DNA from: UKL13-3 sp044353855
GTDB lineage: Bacteria; Bacteroidota; Bacteroidia; UKL13-3
Assembly (NCBI GenBank): GCA_044353855.1
Contig: JBILBF010000002.1
Span: forward strand, 1 to 64,000
DNA length: 64,000 nucleotides
Direction: 5' to 3'
Shown here: piece by piece, positions 34,211 to 43,812 of the stretch
How positions within the stretch are numbered: position 1 is the first letter of the stretch
Layout of the letters: every line of letters starts with the position of its first letter
Notes under the pieces: generated by a model
Database searches by the model: none
What the model was told of the DNA's origin: nothing
Seen by the model: the letters and a program-made list of their open reading frames with translations, nothing else
Translations under genes and position numbers: made by a program

Positions 34211-35931
34211 GTGCAATTGATTGGATTGTTTTAGTAGCTACCCTTATTGTCGTTATCAGTTATGGCGTAAACAAAAGCACCCACGAAAAAAATTTAGATA
34301 GCTATTTTAAAAGCAATAACTCTATGAGTTGGTTTTTAATTTTACTTTCTATCATGGGAACACAAGCCAGTGCCATCACCTTTCTTTCGGCACCAGGGCA
34401 GGCATATACCGATGGTATGCGGTTTGTGCAATATTATTTCGGATTGCCATTAGCAATGGTTGTATTGTGTATTACGTTTGTTCCTATTTACCATAAACTC
34501 AAAGTTTATACTGCTTACGAATATTTAGAACAACGTTTCGATTTAAGAACAAGGGCTCTTACTTCCATCCTATTCTTAGTTTCTCGCGGACTCTCAACGG
34601 GTATTAGTATTTATGCTCCTTCTATTATTTTGTCCTCTCTTTTAGGTTGGAATATTTATATAACCAATATTGTAATGGGTGGTTTGCTGATTATATATAC
34701 TATGACAGGTGGAGCAAAAGCTGTAGCGTATACCCAAATGCAACAACTGTTTATTGTGTTTGTAGGGATGTTTTTGGCTGGTTATATGGTTGTACATTTA
34801 TTGCCCGAAGGTGTTGGATTTTCAGATGCGTTGCAAGTTGCAGGCAAAATGGAAAAGCTTAATATTATTGAAACGAAAATAGATGTAACCGATAGCCATT
34901 GGTGGAAAGATAAATACAATATTTGGAGCGGATTAATTGGTGGTTTCTTTTTGGCACTCTCTTATTTTGGAACAGATCAAAGCCAAGTTGGACGGTACCT
35001 TACAGCCAAAAACATTAAAGAAAGTCGAATGGGTTTATTGATGAATGGATTAGTCAAAGTGCCCATGCAGTTTTTGATTTTATTGATTGGTGCGTTGGTA
35101 TTTTCGTTTTATTTGTTTTACAACTCCCCTATTTTCTTCAACCAAAAACAACTAGAGAAAGTAGAAAACAGTGTGTACAAAACAGAATTAATCGCGTTAC
35201 AGCAACAACAAGATTCGCTGAATAAACTTACTCAACAATATTCCGCTTCTTTAGTAAATGCAATACACAGCAACGATTTACTACAAACAGCCAATAGCAA
35301 ACTAGCTTTGCAGCAAACAGAAAACGAAAAACAACAAATAAGAAAAGAAGCCATAAAATTAATCAAACAAGCCGATAAAACAGCTGATGTAAACGATACC
35401 AATTATATCTTTTTATATTTTGTGGTGCATCATTTACCCAAAGGGTTAATTGGATTATTAATAGCCGTTATTTTTTTAGCAGCATGGGGAAGTATTGCAG
35501 CAGCCCTTAATTCATTAGCATCTTCTACAGTTATTGATTTGTATAAAAGGATGTGGGTAACAGATAAATCTGATTTGCATTATTACAAAGCTTCCAAATG
35601 GATTACTCTTTTTTGGGGCTTGTTTTGTATTGCAACAGCTATGTTTGCATCCAAACTTGGTAGTTTAATTGAAGCGGTTAATATTTTAGGCAGTTTATTT
35701 TACGGTACGATGTTAGGCATTTTTGTAGTAGCATTTTACCTCAAACATATTCAAAGCAAAGCAGTTTTTTATGCAGCAGTATTAGCCGAATTAGGTGTAA
35801 TTTCAATCTACATTGCAGATATTGTTTCGTTTTTATGGTTAAATGTTATCGGGTGTTTGCTTGTTATGTTATTTGCTTCAATTATTCAATTAATTGCTAA
35901 TAAGCCTATGTTAATTAAAATTAAACAGTAG
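34207..35931 (+). CDS. Sodium:solute symporter (SSS family)
   Basis: The 574-residue protein has about 13 hydrophobic helices and SSS-family features: IMGTQASAITFLSAPGQAY near residue 50, LEQRFDLRTRAL, TGGAKAVAYTQMQQ (the helix 5-6 region with the TD/QMQ motif) and the GTDQSQVGRYLTAKN motif near 255. It is a cation-coupled importer in the inner membrane; its substrate is unknown. Between residues about 318 and 400 lies a glutamine-rich, charged, coiled-coil-like segment that separates two membrane helices. The upstream 34-residue peptide overlaps its start, and the deacetylase gene precedes both. Confidence 0.9.
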   Translation: MSAIDWIVLVATLIVVISYGVNKSTHEKNLDSYFKSNNSMSWFLILLSIMGTQASAITFLSAPGQAYTDGMRFVQYYFGLPLAMVVLCITFVPIYHKLKVYTAYEYLEQRFDLRTRALTSILFLVSRGLSTGISIYAPSIILSSLLGWNIYITNIVMGGLLIIYTMTGGAKAVAYTQMQQLFIVFVGMFLAGYMVVHLLPEGVGFSDALQVAGKMEKLNIIETKIDVTDSHWWKDKYNIWSGLIGGFFLALSYFGTDQSQVGRYLTAKNIKESRMGLLMNGLVKVPMQFLILLIGALVFSFYLFYNSPIFFNQKQLEKVENSVYKTELIALQQQQDSLNKLTQQYSASLVNAIHSNDLLQTANSKLALQQTENEKQQIRKEAIKLIKQADKTADVNDTNYIFLYFVVHHLPKGLIGLLIAVIFLAAWGSIAAALNSLASSTVIDLYKRMWVTDKSDLHYYKASKWITLFWGLFCIATAMFASKLGSLIEAVNILGSLFYGTMLGIFVVAFYLKHIQSKAVFYAAVLAELGVISIYIADIVSFLWLNVIGCLLVMLFASIIQLIANKPMLIKIKQ

Positions 35932-36006
35932 TATGTGTATATAATCTGTTTCTCATTTGAATAATAATAGTGTTAATTCGATAACCATATTTTATTTTAA
36001 ATTCAC

Positions 36007-37599
36007 ATGAAGTACTTTTTTTTACTAATATTAAGCTTCTCTATATTTCAATCTTCGGCTCAGGATTCTGCTCCCGTTAATCCGTTTGGTGATACCCTTT
36101 TTACGATTAATGCAAAAGTGGGAAGTTTTACACCCCAAGAAAGAGCTAGTGCTATTAAGCAACGAATCATTGGTATTGCAGAAGAAGTAAATGATTTTAG
36201 CAATGACTCTATTATGATTCAATTATCAGAATGGGGATGGAACATCGTTTATGAAGATAAAATTATTATGGTTGTGATGGATGCCGATACCATTGGAACC
36301 AGTAATAATGTTAAAGAAATAGCCACTCACCATGCCGATATAATTAAACAGAGCATAAATACCTATCGCCAAAAAACAGAGTTTAAAAATATTCTGTTAA
36401 AATTGGGATTTGCAATGGCTGCTATTATTATTTTTCTGATTATCATATTGTTAATTAATAAATTGTATAAATGGATATTGCGTAAACTAACTGATTGGAA
36501 GGATACTAAAATTAAAAGTATAAAGCTCAACAACTATGAGTTTATGAATACTGATAGACTTATTTGGGTATTAAGTTTTGTAGCCAATATTGTTCGAATT
36601 GTTTTTATAATTATAGCCGTCTATATATTATTACCTGTATTGTTTAGTATTTTCCCTGCAACCAAGAAATGGGCTGATCTTATTTTTGAATACACCCTCT
36701 CACCACTTCGTCATGTGCTTTACTCCATCATTAATTATATTCCTAATGTTTTTAGTATTCTTATTATATATGGATTTACGTTTTATATAGTAAAAGGATT
36801 TAAGTTTTTATCAGGTGAAATTGCAAAAGGATCTTTAAAAATGAAAGGGTTTTATCCTGATTGGGCTAAACCAACATTTAATATTGTCCGGTTTTTATTG
36901 TATGCATTTATGCTCATTGTTATATTTCCTTATTTACCAGGCTCTAACTCTCCTGCATTTCGTGGCGTATCTGTTTTTTTAGGTGTACTTTTTTCTTTTG
37001 GTTCATCTACTGCTATTGCAAATGCAGTTGCTGGTTTAGTCATCACTTTTATGAGACCATTTAAAGTTGGCGATCGGGTAAAAATTGGTGATGTAAGTGG
37101 CGATATTATAGAGAAATCAACACTTGTTACTAGGATTCGTACCATTAAAAATGAAGAAATAACTGTTCCTAATTCAACTATTTTATCTAATTATTCAGTT
37201 AATTATAGCAGCCAAGCTAAAGAACAAGGGCTTATATTGTATACTTCTATTACAATTGGATATGATGCTCCTTGGCGAAAAGTTCACGAATTATTATTGA
37301 AAGCTGCATCTAAAACAGAATTAATAGAAAAAACCCCTACTCCTTTTATTTTGCAACTAGCTTTAAACGATTTTTATGTAGAGTATCAAATCAATGCCTA
37401 TACTCGTAACGCCAGAAGCATGGCAGTTATTTACTCAGAATTGCATCAACATATTCAAGACTGTTTTAATGAGGCTGGGGTTGAAATTATGAGTCCACAT
37501 TATGGTTCACTCCGCAATGGAAATACAACTACCATTCCTGAAAAGTATCGTCCATCGGATTATAAAGCCGATGTATTTGAAGTGAATAATAAGGGGTAA
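36007..37599 (+). CDS. MscS-family mechanosensitive ion channel
   Basis: The 530-residue protein has a signal peptide (to about SSAQDSA), a periplasmic segment of about 110 residues, and four to five membrane helices. The MscS core follows: the pore-lining helix region with FSFGSSTAIANAVAGLVITFMRPF (split over residues 335-360) and the beta domain with GDRVKIGDVSGDIIEKS. The conserved NEEITVPNSTILS and the C-terminal alpha/beta domain complete it. It releases solutes under osmotic downshock. It is larger than E. coli MscS because of the extra N-terminal domain, as in many Bacteroidota. Confidence 0.9.
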   Translation: MKYFFLLILSFSIFQSSAQDSAPVNPFGDTLFTINAKVGSFTPQERASAIKQRIIGIAEEVNDFSNDSIMIQLSEWGWNIVYEDKIIMVVMDADTIGTSNNVKEIATHHADIIKQSINTYRQKTEFKNILLKLGFAMAAIIIFLIIILLINKLYKWILRKLTDWKDTKIKSIKLNNYEFMNTDRLIWVLSFVANIVRIVFIIIAVYILLPVLFSIFPATKKWADLIFEYTLSPLRHVLYSIINYIPNVFSILIIYGFTFYIVKGFKFLSGEIAKGSLKMKGFYPDWAKPTFNIVRFLLYAFMLIVIFPYLPGSNSPAFRGVSVFLGVLFSFGSSTAIANAVAGLVITFMRPFKVGDRVKIGDVSGDIIEKSTLVTRIRTIKNEEITVPNSTILSNYSVNYSSQAKEQGLILYTSITIGYDAPWRKVHELLLKAASKTELIEKTPTPFILQLALNDFYVEYQINAYTRNARSMAVIYSELHQHIQDCFNEAGVEIMSPHYGSLRNGNTTTIPEKYRPSDYKADVFEVNNKG

Positions 37600-37611
37600 T
37601 ACGCACTGTTG

Positions 37612-37645
37612 AAAAAAAATGCATCATCCATTGCTGAATGATGCA
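37612..37645 (-). terminator. Intrinsic terminator of the DUF2911 gene
   Basis: An 11-bp stem with one mismatch (37620-37630 with 37635-37645) is followed on the minus strand by eight T residues. On the plus strand the tail is poorer, so it mainly serves the leftward gene, though it may also help end the MscS transcript. Confidence 0.75.
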
Positions 37646-37671
37646 TGTTAGTTTTTAACCAATAGGTGTGT

Positions 37672-38544
37672 TTATTTTTTCTTTTTAACAGGAGCTTCCT
37701 TATAATCTGGCATTGCTTTAATTTCTGCCTGCAACTTCTCATTGTTTTTCATGTAAGTTTCGTCACCACTTGCTTTTGCAATGTTGTAAGACTCATTAGA
37801 TGTAGCCATAGCACCAGTGTAATCTTTCATTGCTTTTTGTATTTTAGCCTTAGCCAATACATTCCAGTATGCTTTAGGATTTGCTTCAATCGCTTTGTTA
37901 ATCCAGGCTAAAGACTTTGTCAAATCTTTTCCATTCTCTAAATAATAATTAGCTGCGCCAGAATAAGGGCGCGTATCTTTTGCCATCACTTCTTCTATTT
38001 GTTTGCTAATTTTAGCATCATAATCAGCAGTTACTTTAAAAGATACCGAAGTGTTTTCCCATTTCAATTCAATGTCTGCTTCATTGTTTTTAATGTTTGC
38101 AACTTCAATGGTAAATGTTTCTATAGTGTAGTTTAGTTTAGTAGGCTTTACAGCAAATCGCACCACATCATTTTCTTTTTTGTAAGCATCTTCGCTAGTT
38201 ACCGTCAAATCTTTTGTAATAATGATGTTCCATTCTGCTTCACCTGGATACGAAATTATTCCATACTTACCAGCTTTCACATCCATACCATTTAGTTTCA
38301 CATCTTCACCAAAACTGATCGTTGTTGCACCATTAGCACCTGTTCTCCAAAATTTACCAAAAGGAACTACATCGCCAAATACTTTGCGACCTTTTGCACT
38401 TGGACGTGAATACGAAACGTCAATTTTTGACGTAGCAAAATTTTGTGAAAACGAAGCCGATGGGCTAGGTTGAGGAAACGGAATTGTTTGTGCGCTAACG
38501 GCTATTGAGCAAGCTATTGCAAGTGTTAAAAAATAGTTTTTCAT
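37672..38544 (-). CDS. DUF2911 domain protein with C-terminal TPR
   Basis: The 290-residue protein has a signal peptide (MKNYFLTLAIACSIAVSAQ) and a DUF2911 domain with its hallmarks PSPSASFSQNFATS, ISYSRPS-like SYSRPSAKGRKVFG, VPFGKFWRTGANGATTI and KAGKYGIISYPG. The last 90 residues are a TPR-like helical region (AYWNVLAKAKIQKAMKDY). Location is probably periplasmic; function is unknown for the family. It ends in KKKK. It is followed on its transcript by a clear terminator. Confidence 0.88.
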   Translation of the reverse strand: MKNYFLTLAIACSIAVSAQTIPFPQPSPSASFSQNFATSKIDVSYSRPSAKGRKVFGDVVPFGKFWRTGANGATTISFGEDVKLNGMDVKAGKYGIISYPGEAEWNIIITKDLTVTSEDAYKKENDVVRFAVKPTKLNYTIETFTIEVANIKNNEADIELKWENTSVSFKVTADYDAKISKQIEEVMAKDTRPYSGAANYYLENGKDLTKSLAWINKAIEANPKAYWNVLAKAKIQKAMKDYTGAMATSNESYNIAKASGDETYMKNNEKLQAEIKAMPDYKEAPVKKKK

Positions 38545-38580
38545 TTTTTTATTGGTTTTTATGTTGTGTAAGTTGTTGTT

Positions 38581-39369
38581 TTATAAGTTTCCGGTTCTGC
38601 CACCATCCACTGGAATATTAATTCCTGTAATGTAAGCAGCATATTCGCTTGCTAAAAAAGCAGCCGCATAAGCGGGTTCTTCAGGCTTTGCAAATCGGCC
38701 TAGTGGGATTTCATCTGTCATTTCTTTGCTTACTTCAGCAATACTATGTTGTTGTTTGTTTGCTTTTCCTTCAATAATTTGAGTTAATCGATCGGTAGCG
38801 GTTGCTCCAGGCAAAATATTATTTACCGTAATTCCATATTTACCCAATTCGTTTGCCATTGTTTTGCTCCAATTGGCTACTGCACCTCGAATTGTATTGC
38901 TAACACCTAAGCCTTTTAAGGGAATTTTTACCGAAGTAGAAATAATATTGATAATACGACCATAACCTGAAGCACGCATGCCATCAACCACACTTTGTAC
39001 TAATATTTGGTTGCATAATAGGTGTTGTGTGAAAGCCGTAGTAAATTCGTGCAATTCTGCATCAATTGCCAATCCTGCAGGTGGACCACCAGTATTGTTT
39101 ACCAATATATGGTATACTTTAGGTTCATTCATTTTACTATCCAATAACACTTTTAGCTCATCGGGTTTGTTAAAATCAGCAGCAATAAAATCATGGATTT
39201 GACCTTTTGTAGTATCCAAATCTTTTACAATTTGTTGCAAAATAGTTTCACTTCTCGACACCAAAGTTACATTAGCACCCAGTAATGCAAACTGTTTGGC
39301 TATGGCATTGCCAATTCCACGCGATGCACCACAAACCAGAGCGTTCTTACCTTTTAAATCTATGTTCAT
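38581..39369 (-). CDS. Short-chain dehydrogenase/reductase, atypical active site
   Basis: With the ATG at 39369 the protein has 262 residues and a Rossmann fold: CGASRGIG (the TGxxxGIG motif) and NNTGG (NNAG motif). The serine strand IINIISTS is present, but the canonical YxxxK is replaced by SNTIR in the GLGVSNTIRGAV segment. From memory a subgroup of SDRs shares this change, so it may be a distinct subfamily; the substrate is unknown. PVDGGRTGNL is the usual C terminus. A TTG at 39381 overlapping the upstream stop is an alternative start. It forms a pair with the thioesterase gene. Confidence 0.85.
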   Translation of the reverse strand: MNIDLKGKNALVCGASRGIGNAIAKQFALLGANVTLVSRSETILQQIVKDLDTTKGQIHDFIAADFNKPDELKVLLDSKMNEPKVYHILVNNTGGPPAGLAIDAELHEFTTAFTQHLLCNQILVQSVVDGMRASGYGRIINIISTSVKIPLKGLGVSNTIRGAVANWSKTMANELGKYGITVNNILPGATATDRLTQIIEGKANKQQHSIAEVSKEMTDEIPLGRFAKPEEPAYAAAFLASEYAAYITGINIPVDGGRTGNL

Positions 39370-39377
39370 TGTATTTA

Positions 39378-39767
39378 TCAAAGTGCGCCAAAAATAGCAT
39401 TTAATTTTTCTTTCCGTAATATCTTTTGGCCAGTTTCGCCAAAAGCTACAAGCCTATCTCCAACTTTAGCCGTAAAACTACAGAGTACAGAATTGCCAAT
39501 TGCGCTTTGTAAAGTAGCTTCAAATACAACTGTTGAACCTAATAATGCTGGCGAAGCATGTTCTATTTTTAGAAACGTTCCAATTCCCTCTTCATCATCT
39601 TCTTTCATTTCTAACACAAACAATCGGCAAGCCCACTCAGCATCTCTGCCCAAAGCAAATGTTGCATACACAGGATGAACTTCGCCTGATTCAAATATTG
39701 CGGTGTCGGATGCATCGACAGTCTTGGTGAATAACTTTGTTGAACCTAATTGGAAAGGAAAAATCAT
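39378..39767 (-). CDS. Hotdog-fold thioesterase
   Basis: The 129-residue protein looks like a hotdog-fold thioesterase of the fluoroacetyl-CoA/4HBT type: a long N-terminal strand, VHPVYATFALGRDAEW carrying the central helix, EGIGTFLKIEHASPALLGSTV with the catalytic-region histidine, and a last strand with GDRLVAFGETGQKIL. Which acyl-CoA it hydrolyses is unknown. It lies immediately upstream of the SDR gene with the stop overlapping or adjoining its start, so both probably act on acyl-CoA substrates. Confidence 0.7.
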   Translation of the reverse strand: MIFPFQLGSTKLFTKTVDASDTAIFESGEVHPVYATFALGRDAEWACRLFVLEMKEDDEEGIGTFLKIEHASPALLGSTVVFEATLQSAIGNSVLCSFTAKVGDRLVAFGETGQKILRKEKLNAIFGAL

Positions 39768-39872
39768 ATAGACTGTTGAATATGTTAAATATGTTGAGTG
39801 CGTTGAGTATATTAATTGAGCTATTTGAAAACATGATTAACAGATGTCCTAATTAACACAATTATCATTCAC

Positions 39873-41072
39873 CTATTCATGCCCCATTCTGTTTTGTTTG
39901 GTTTCCATGTACTTTATGTTGTGAGGATTGGTTGCCGTTTTAATAGAAATGTTTTCTACAATTTCCAAACCATAACCAATAAGTCCAGCGCGTTTGGTTG
40001 GGTTATTGGTTATCAATTTCATTTTGTGAACACCAATATTTCTGAGTATTTGAGCACCTACACCATAATCACGTTCATCAGGTTTAAATCCTAATTGTAT
40101 ATTAGCATCAACGGTATCTAAACCTTGTTCTTGTAATTTGTAGGCTTTAAGTTTATTTAATAATCCTATACCTCTACCCTCTTGATTAATGTATATAACC
40201 ACTCCTTTACCTTCAGCTTCAATCATTTCCATTGCTTTTTGCAATTGATCTCCACAATCACATCGTAAACTGTGAAAAATATCACCGGTAACACAAGAAG
40301 AATGTACACGAACCAATACGGGTTCATCTGGTTTCCAAGTGCCTTTAATAAGCGCTAAATGTTCTTGCCCAGTATCTTTTTGTTCAAAAGCAATCAATTC
40401 AAAATTACCATGTTTAGTAGGCATTTCCACTGATATTATTCTTTTTACCAACGACTCTTTGGCTAAGCGGTATTCAATTAAATCTTTTATGGTAATGAGT
40501 TTAAGGTTGAAACGTTCTGCCACTTTAATTAAATCAGGTAAACGAGCCATGCTACCATCTTCGTTCAGTATTTCTACAATACAACCCGCTGGTTCAAATC
40601 CAGCAAGTTTAGCCAAATCAATAGCTGCTTCTGTATGTCCTGCTCTGCGCAATACACCATCAGTTTGAGCTTTGAGTGGAAATATATGTCCAGGTTTGCC
40701 TAATTCATCTGGTTTGGTATCTGGGTCAATCAACGCTTGTACTGTTTTAGCTCTATCCTGTGCCGAAATTCCTGTGGTACAACCTTTGCCCAATAAATCA
40801 ATTGAAACGGTAAATGCTGTTTCGTGTACTGCGTTATTATCGCTTACCATCAAGTTTAATCCCAATTCAGCACATCGTTGTGATGTGATGGGTGTACAAA
40901 TTAACCCACGACCATGTGTAGCCATAAAGTTAATTATTTCGGGTGTTACATTACGCGCAGCTGTTAAAAAATCGCCTTCATTCTCTCGGTCTTCATCGTC
41001 AACTACTATTACTACTTTGCCATTGCGAATATCTTCAACAGCATCTTCTATTGTATTAAATTGAAAACTCAT
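39873..41072 (-). CDS. ribBA: Bifunctional DHBP synthase / GTP cyclohydrolase II
   Basis: The 399-residue enzyme supplies both entry reactions of riboflavin synthesis. The RibB half (residues 1-205) makes 3,4-dihydroxy-2-butanone 4-phosphate from ribulose 5-phosphate; it has DDEDRENEGD (25-34) and RAGHTEAAID. The RibA half opens GTP; it has the three zinc cysteines in SSCVTGDIFHSLRCDCG, followed by INQEGRGIGL and the C-terminal LITNNPTKR segment. Length and motif order are standard. No FMN riboswitch is seen upstream. The next genes on the strand (glycosyltransferase and LptF/G) lie upstream. Confidence 0.95.
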   Translation of the reverse strand: MSFQFNTIEDAVEDIRNGKVVIVVDDEDRENEGDFLTAARNVTPEIINFMATHGRGLICTPITSQRCAELGLNLMVSDNNAVHETAFTVSIDLLGKGCTTGISAQDRAKTVQALIDPDTKPDELGKPGHIFPLKAQTDGVLRRAGHTEAAIDLAKLAGFEPAGCIVEILNEDGSMARLPDLIKVAERFNLKLITIKDLIEYRLAKESLVKRIISVEMPTKHGNFELIAFEQKDTGQEHLALIKGTWKPDEPVLVRVHSSCVTGDIFHSLRCDCGDQLQKAMEMIEAEGKGVVIYINQEGRGIGLLNKLKAYKLQEQGLDTVDANIQLGFKPDERDYGVGAQILRNIGVHKMKLITNNPTKRAGLIGYGLEIVENISIKTATNPHNIKYMETKQNRMGHE

Positions 41073-41158
41073 TTGATATTTACTTATATGTTTTTATTTT
41101 TTTTTGAATCAGCAATTTCTCCATCTTCAACATTTTTAGAAGTACCTAAAGAAACAAA

Positions 41159-42358
41159 TTATACCCTCAAATTGATTTGCTCTTTGTAAAAATTGAGCAC
41201 TTCATTTATCACTTTGGTATTACTATAGTCTGTTTCAATTAGCTTTTGTGCCTCAATGCCAAGTGTTTTGCAAAGTAAAGGATTGTTTAACAATTGCTCT
41301 ATACATTGATAAAACTCATCAGCGGTATTGGCAATTAAAATGTTTTTACCATGCGTATAATGTATGCCTTGCGCACCCAAAGTTGTTGATACTATTGCTT
41401 TACCTGCAGCCATTCCTTCTAGTATTTTTACTCTAATGCCACTACCCGAAAACAAAGGCACAATCATTATTTGATTGCTCTGCATAAACTTTTGTGCATC
41501 TTCAACTTCTCCTTCAATAAAAACACCTTGCGCATAGGAAAGGGGAAATTGAGCGTTAAGTTTTCTGCCTGCTAAATGTAACGTTGATTGTGGAAATTGG
41601 TGATGTATTTTCGGCCATACTGAATCTACAAACCACTTTACAGCTTCTTTATTAGGTTCCCACTCCATTGAGCCAATGTGAAATAATGATTGTGGTATTG
41701 CTTTATCACATGTTACACTTTGAACGGATTCAATACCAAGTGGTGCAACATGAATAGGTTTTATACAGTTCATTTCTTCAAATACTTTTTTATCTACGGA
41801 TGTTACCACCGTTAATGCGTCAATTGTATTTAAGATGCTGTATTCGTATTTTTTTAACCGTTTAGCAAGTAATTGAATATACCATTTTTTGATTGGATTG
41901 GTTTCTCTTTTGGCCAAAGTTTCCCAAATTTGATGCTCAACATTGTGTTGTCGCAATACGATTAAAGCATTACTATATTTGCGAACAGCGGCTTCATATT
42001 GAATCATAAATAAACTTTCACATATAATAACATCATACTTGTTTTTCGAAAGCAAATCTGTTAAAAAATGTTCAAAATCTTCTGAATAGAAACGTTGAAC
42101 ATGGTAGGAGTTAGCCGTAAACAAATTTAAAAACGCTTGTAAAGGCTTTACGTTTGTATCAATATTTATTGCATATATTTTAGCAATTGATGTTAGTTCA
42201 AAAGGTATTGGATTTACGAAATGTTTGGTAGTATTTAATGCTGCAACCGTAACATCACAACCCAACTCAAAATATCCTTTAGTATAATTATAATACCCTA
42301 TTGAACCACCATCTTTTAATGGCCATGGCACTCTATTTATCAATTGGAGTATTCGCAT
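41159..42358 (-). CDS. Glycosyltransferase, GT4/GT1-type
   Basis: With the ATG at 42358 the protein has 399 residues and begins MRILQLINRVPWPLKDGG, as in GT-B enzymes of the sugar-transferring family. Motifs: GYYNYTKGYFELG, a middle HQFPQSTLHLAGRK strand and the C-terminal FSGSGIRVKILEGMAAGKAIVST nucleotide-sugar binding region split by the EGMA core. The product is unknown; envelope polysaccharide or lipopolysaccharide is likely because an LptF/G permease gene lies four bases upstream on the same transcript. The longer start at 42379 would overlap the LptF/G gene, so the ATG is preferred. Confidence 0.82.
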   Translation of the reverse strand: MRILQLINRVPWPLKDGGSIGYYNYTKGYFELGCDVTVAALNTTKHFVNPIPFELTSIAKIYAINIDTNVKPLQAFLNLFTANSYHVQRFYSEDFEHFLTDLLSKNKYDVIICESLFMIQYEAAVRKYSNALIVLRQHNVEHQIWETLAKRETNPIKKWYIQLLAKRLKKYEYSILNTIDALTVVTSVDKKVFEEMNCIKPIHVAPLGIESVQSVTCDKAIPQSLFHIGSMEWEPNKEAVKWFVDSVWPKIHHQFPQSTLHLAGRKLNAQFPLSYAQGVFIEGEVEDAQKFMQSNQIMIVPLFSGSGIRVKILEGMAAGKAIVSTTLGAQGIHYTHGKNILIANTADEFYQCIEQLLNNPLLCKTLGIEAQKLIETDYSNTKVINEVLNFYKEQINLRV

Positions 42359-42362
42359 GTAT

Positions 42363-43787
42363 TTAGGCTGTTTTAACAAAAACAGACTTTAGTTTTCTAT
42401 ACAGTCTGGTATAGGCCGATTTATCAAACAATCCAGAATCATTGGCGGCCAAAAATGTGAGAATAACGCCAAGTGGCAATAAAACCATAATAGCTAACCA
42501 TATTCCCGAAACAGGAGTTGCTGTTCCCGATTTGGTCATTTTTTCACCTGTAATTGTGATAATATGAAATACAATATACAGCAAGACCGAAATAACAACG
42601 GGCATACCAAATCCTCCTTTACGAATAATGCTACCTAATGGAGCTCCAATAAAAAACATGATAAAACAAGCTACAGCTAGTGTATATTTTTTATGCCATT
42701 CTATTTTATACCGTGTTTGTAGTTTTTTAATATCTGCTTCGTCAATAGCTGCATAATCAACTACAGAACTAACAGTACGTGCATTGTTCAATGCTGTATT
42801 TAAAACCATTTGTTTGTTTGACGCAATTAAATTAAGCAATTCATTACTATCTACTGAAGTCTTAATTGGATTGTATTTTCCAAACAAAGAATCATTGATG
42901 CGTAAATATAAATTGTAATAAAGTTGAGGTGCATTCACCTTTTGAACTCTTAAACTTTGTAATGAATCAATTTTTGTTTGAAGTTGGATTACATTTAACA
43001 TTTGATATCCATCTTTAAACATGCTTTCATCTGTTCGATTTAAGCTAAATGCATACATATCAAATACAATTTCTTCTTCTACAAAATTTAGCATTGAATG
43101 TGGATTGGAGCGCTCATAACCTTGTTGTTTATCAAGTTCTTCATATCTAGCACCATTGTATAATGTAAAAAACAAATACCTATCATCCGAACTCATTTTC
43201 ATTTTACCCCTTTCTGCTACAACAACAATTGGATGTCCTGACATGGCTCTGTTATCATAAATGATGATATTCTGAAGTTCATTGGTTACAGGGTTCTTTT
43301 TTCCAACTCTCATGCTGATGCCTTCAATGCCATTATAAAACGCTCCTTCTTTTATAAGCAGTGCTGGTTTTTGATTTTTAATATCATACAGTAATGCTTT
43401 ATGTTTTAACGTAGCTTTAGGTATTAAAATATTGGAAACAAAAAATGCAAAAAAACTGAGCCCGATCATAATATAAAACATGGGTCTAAATAGTTGCCAA
43501 ATTGATATTCCTGCAGCTTTTGCTGCAATTAATTCATATGTTTCACCTAGGTTACCAAATGTCATTATTGAAGATAACAATATGGCTAAAGGCAAAGCAA
43601 GCGGAATGATACTCGCAGAAAAGTAAAACATAAGTTTACCTATAATAAGCCAACTTAAGCCTTTACCAGCCATATCATCAATATATAGCCATATAAACTG
43701 CATCAGTAGAATGAAAAGCACCACTAAAAAGGTGGGCAAAAAAGTTTTGAAAAACTGAACAGAAATAAGTTTATTAAGTTTTTTCAA
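42363..43787 (-). CDS. LptF/LptG-family permease
   Basis: This is a lipopolysaccharide-transport permease that extracts LPS from the inner membrane with LptB. The pattern is the family one: three N-terminal helices with FFKTFLPTFLVVLFIL and FGNLGETYELIAAKAAGIS, a long periplasmic beta region (residues about 150-370), and three C-terminal helices with IGAPLGSIIRKGGFG. The frame is open far upstream and overlaps a divergent gene, but the family N terminus begins at LKKLNKLISVQF; I therefore chose the TTG at 43787. LptF and LptG cannot be told apart here. Length after this trim is 474 residues, normal for the fused Bacteroidota form. Confidence 0.85.
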   Translation of the reverse strand: MKKLNKLISVQFFKTFLPTFLVVLFILLMQFIWLYIDDMAGKGLSWLIIGKLMFYFSASIIPLALPLAILLSSIMTFGNLGETYELIAAKAAGISIWQLFRPMFYIMIGLSFFAFFVSNILIPKATLKHKALLYDIKNQKPALLIKEGAFYNGIEGISMRVGKKNPVTNELQNIIIYDNRAMSGHPIVVVAERGKMKMSSDDRYLFFTLYNGARYEELDKQQGYERSNPHSMLNFVEEEIVFDMYAFSLNRTDESMFKDGYQMLNVIQLQTKIDSLQSLRVQKVNAPQLYYNLYLRINDSLFGKYNPIKTSVDSNELLNLIASNKQMVLNTALNNARTVSSVVDYAAIDEADIKKLQTRYKIEWHKKYTLAVACFIMFFIGAPLGSIIRKGGFGMPVVISVLLYIVFHIITITGEKMTKSGTATPVSGIWLAIMVLLPLGVILTFLAANDSGLFDKSAYTRLYRKLKSVFVKTA

Positions 43788-43812
43788 TGATATTAGTCTT
43801 TTTTTAAAAGTG

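Noticed and set aside
40672..41064. Open frame of 130 codons on the plus strand
   Set aside because: Antisense to the N-terminal half of ribBA, which has full family motifs.
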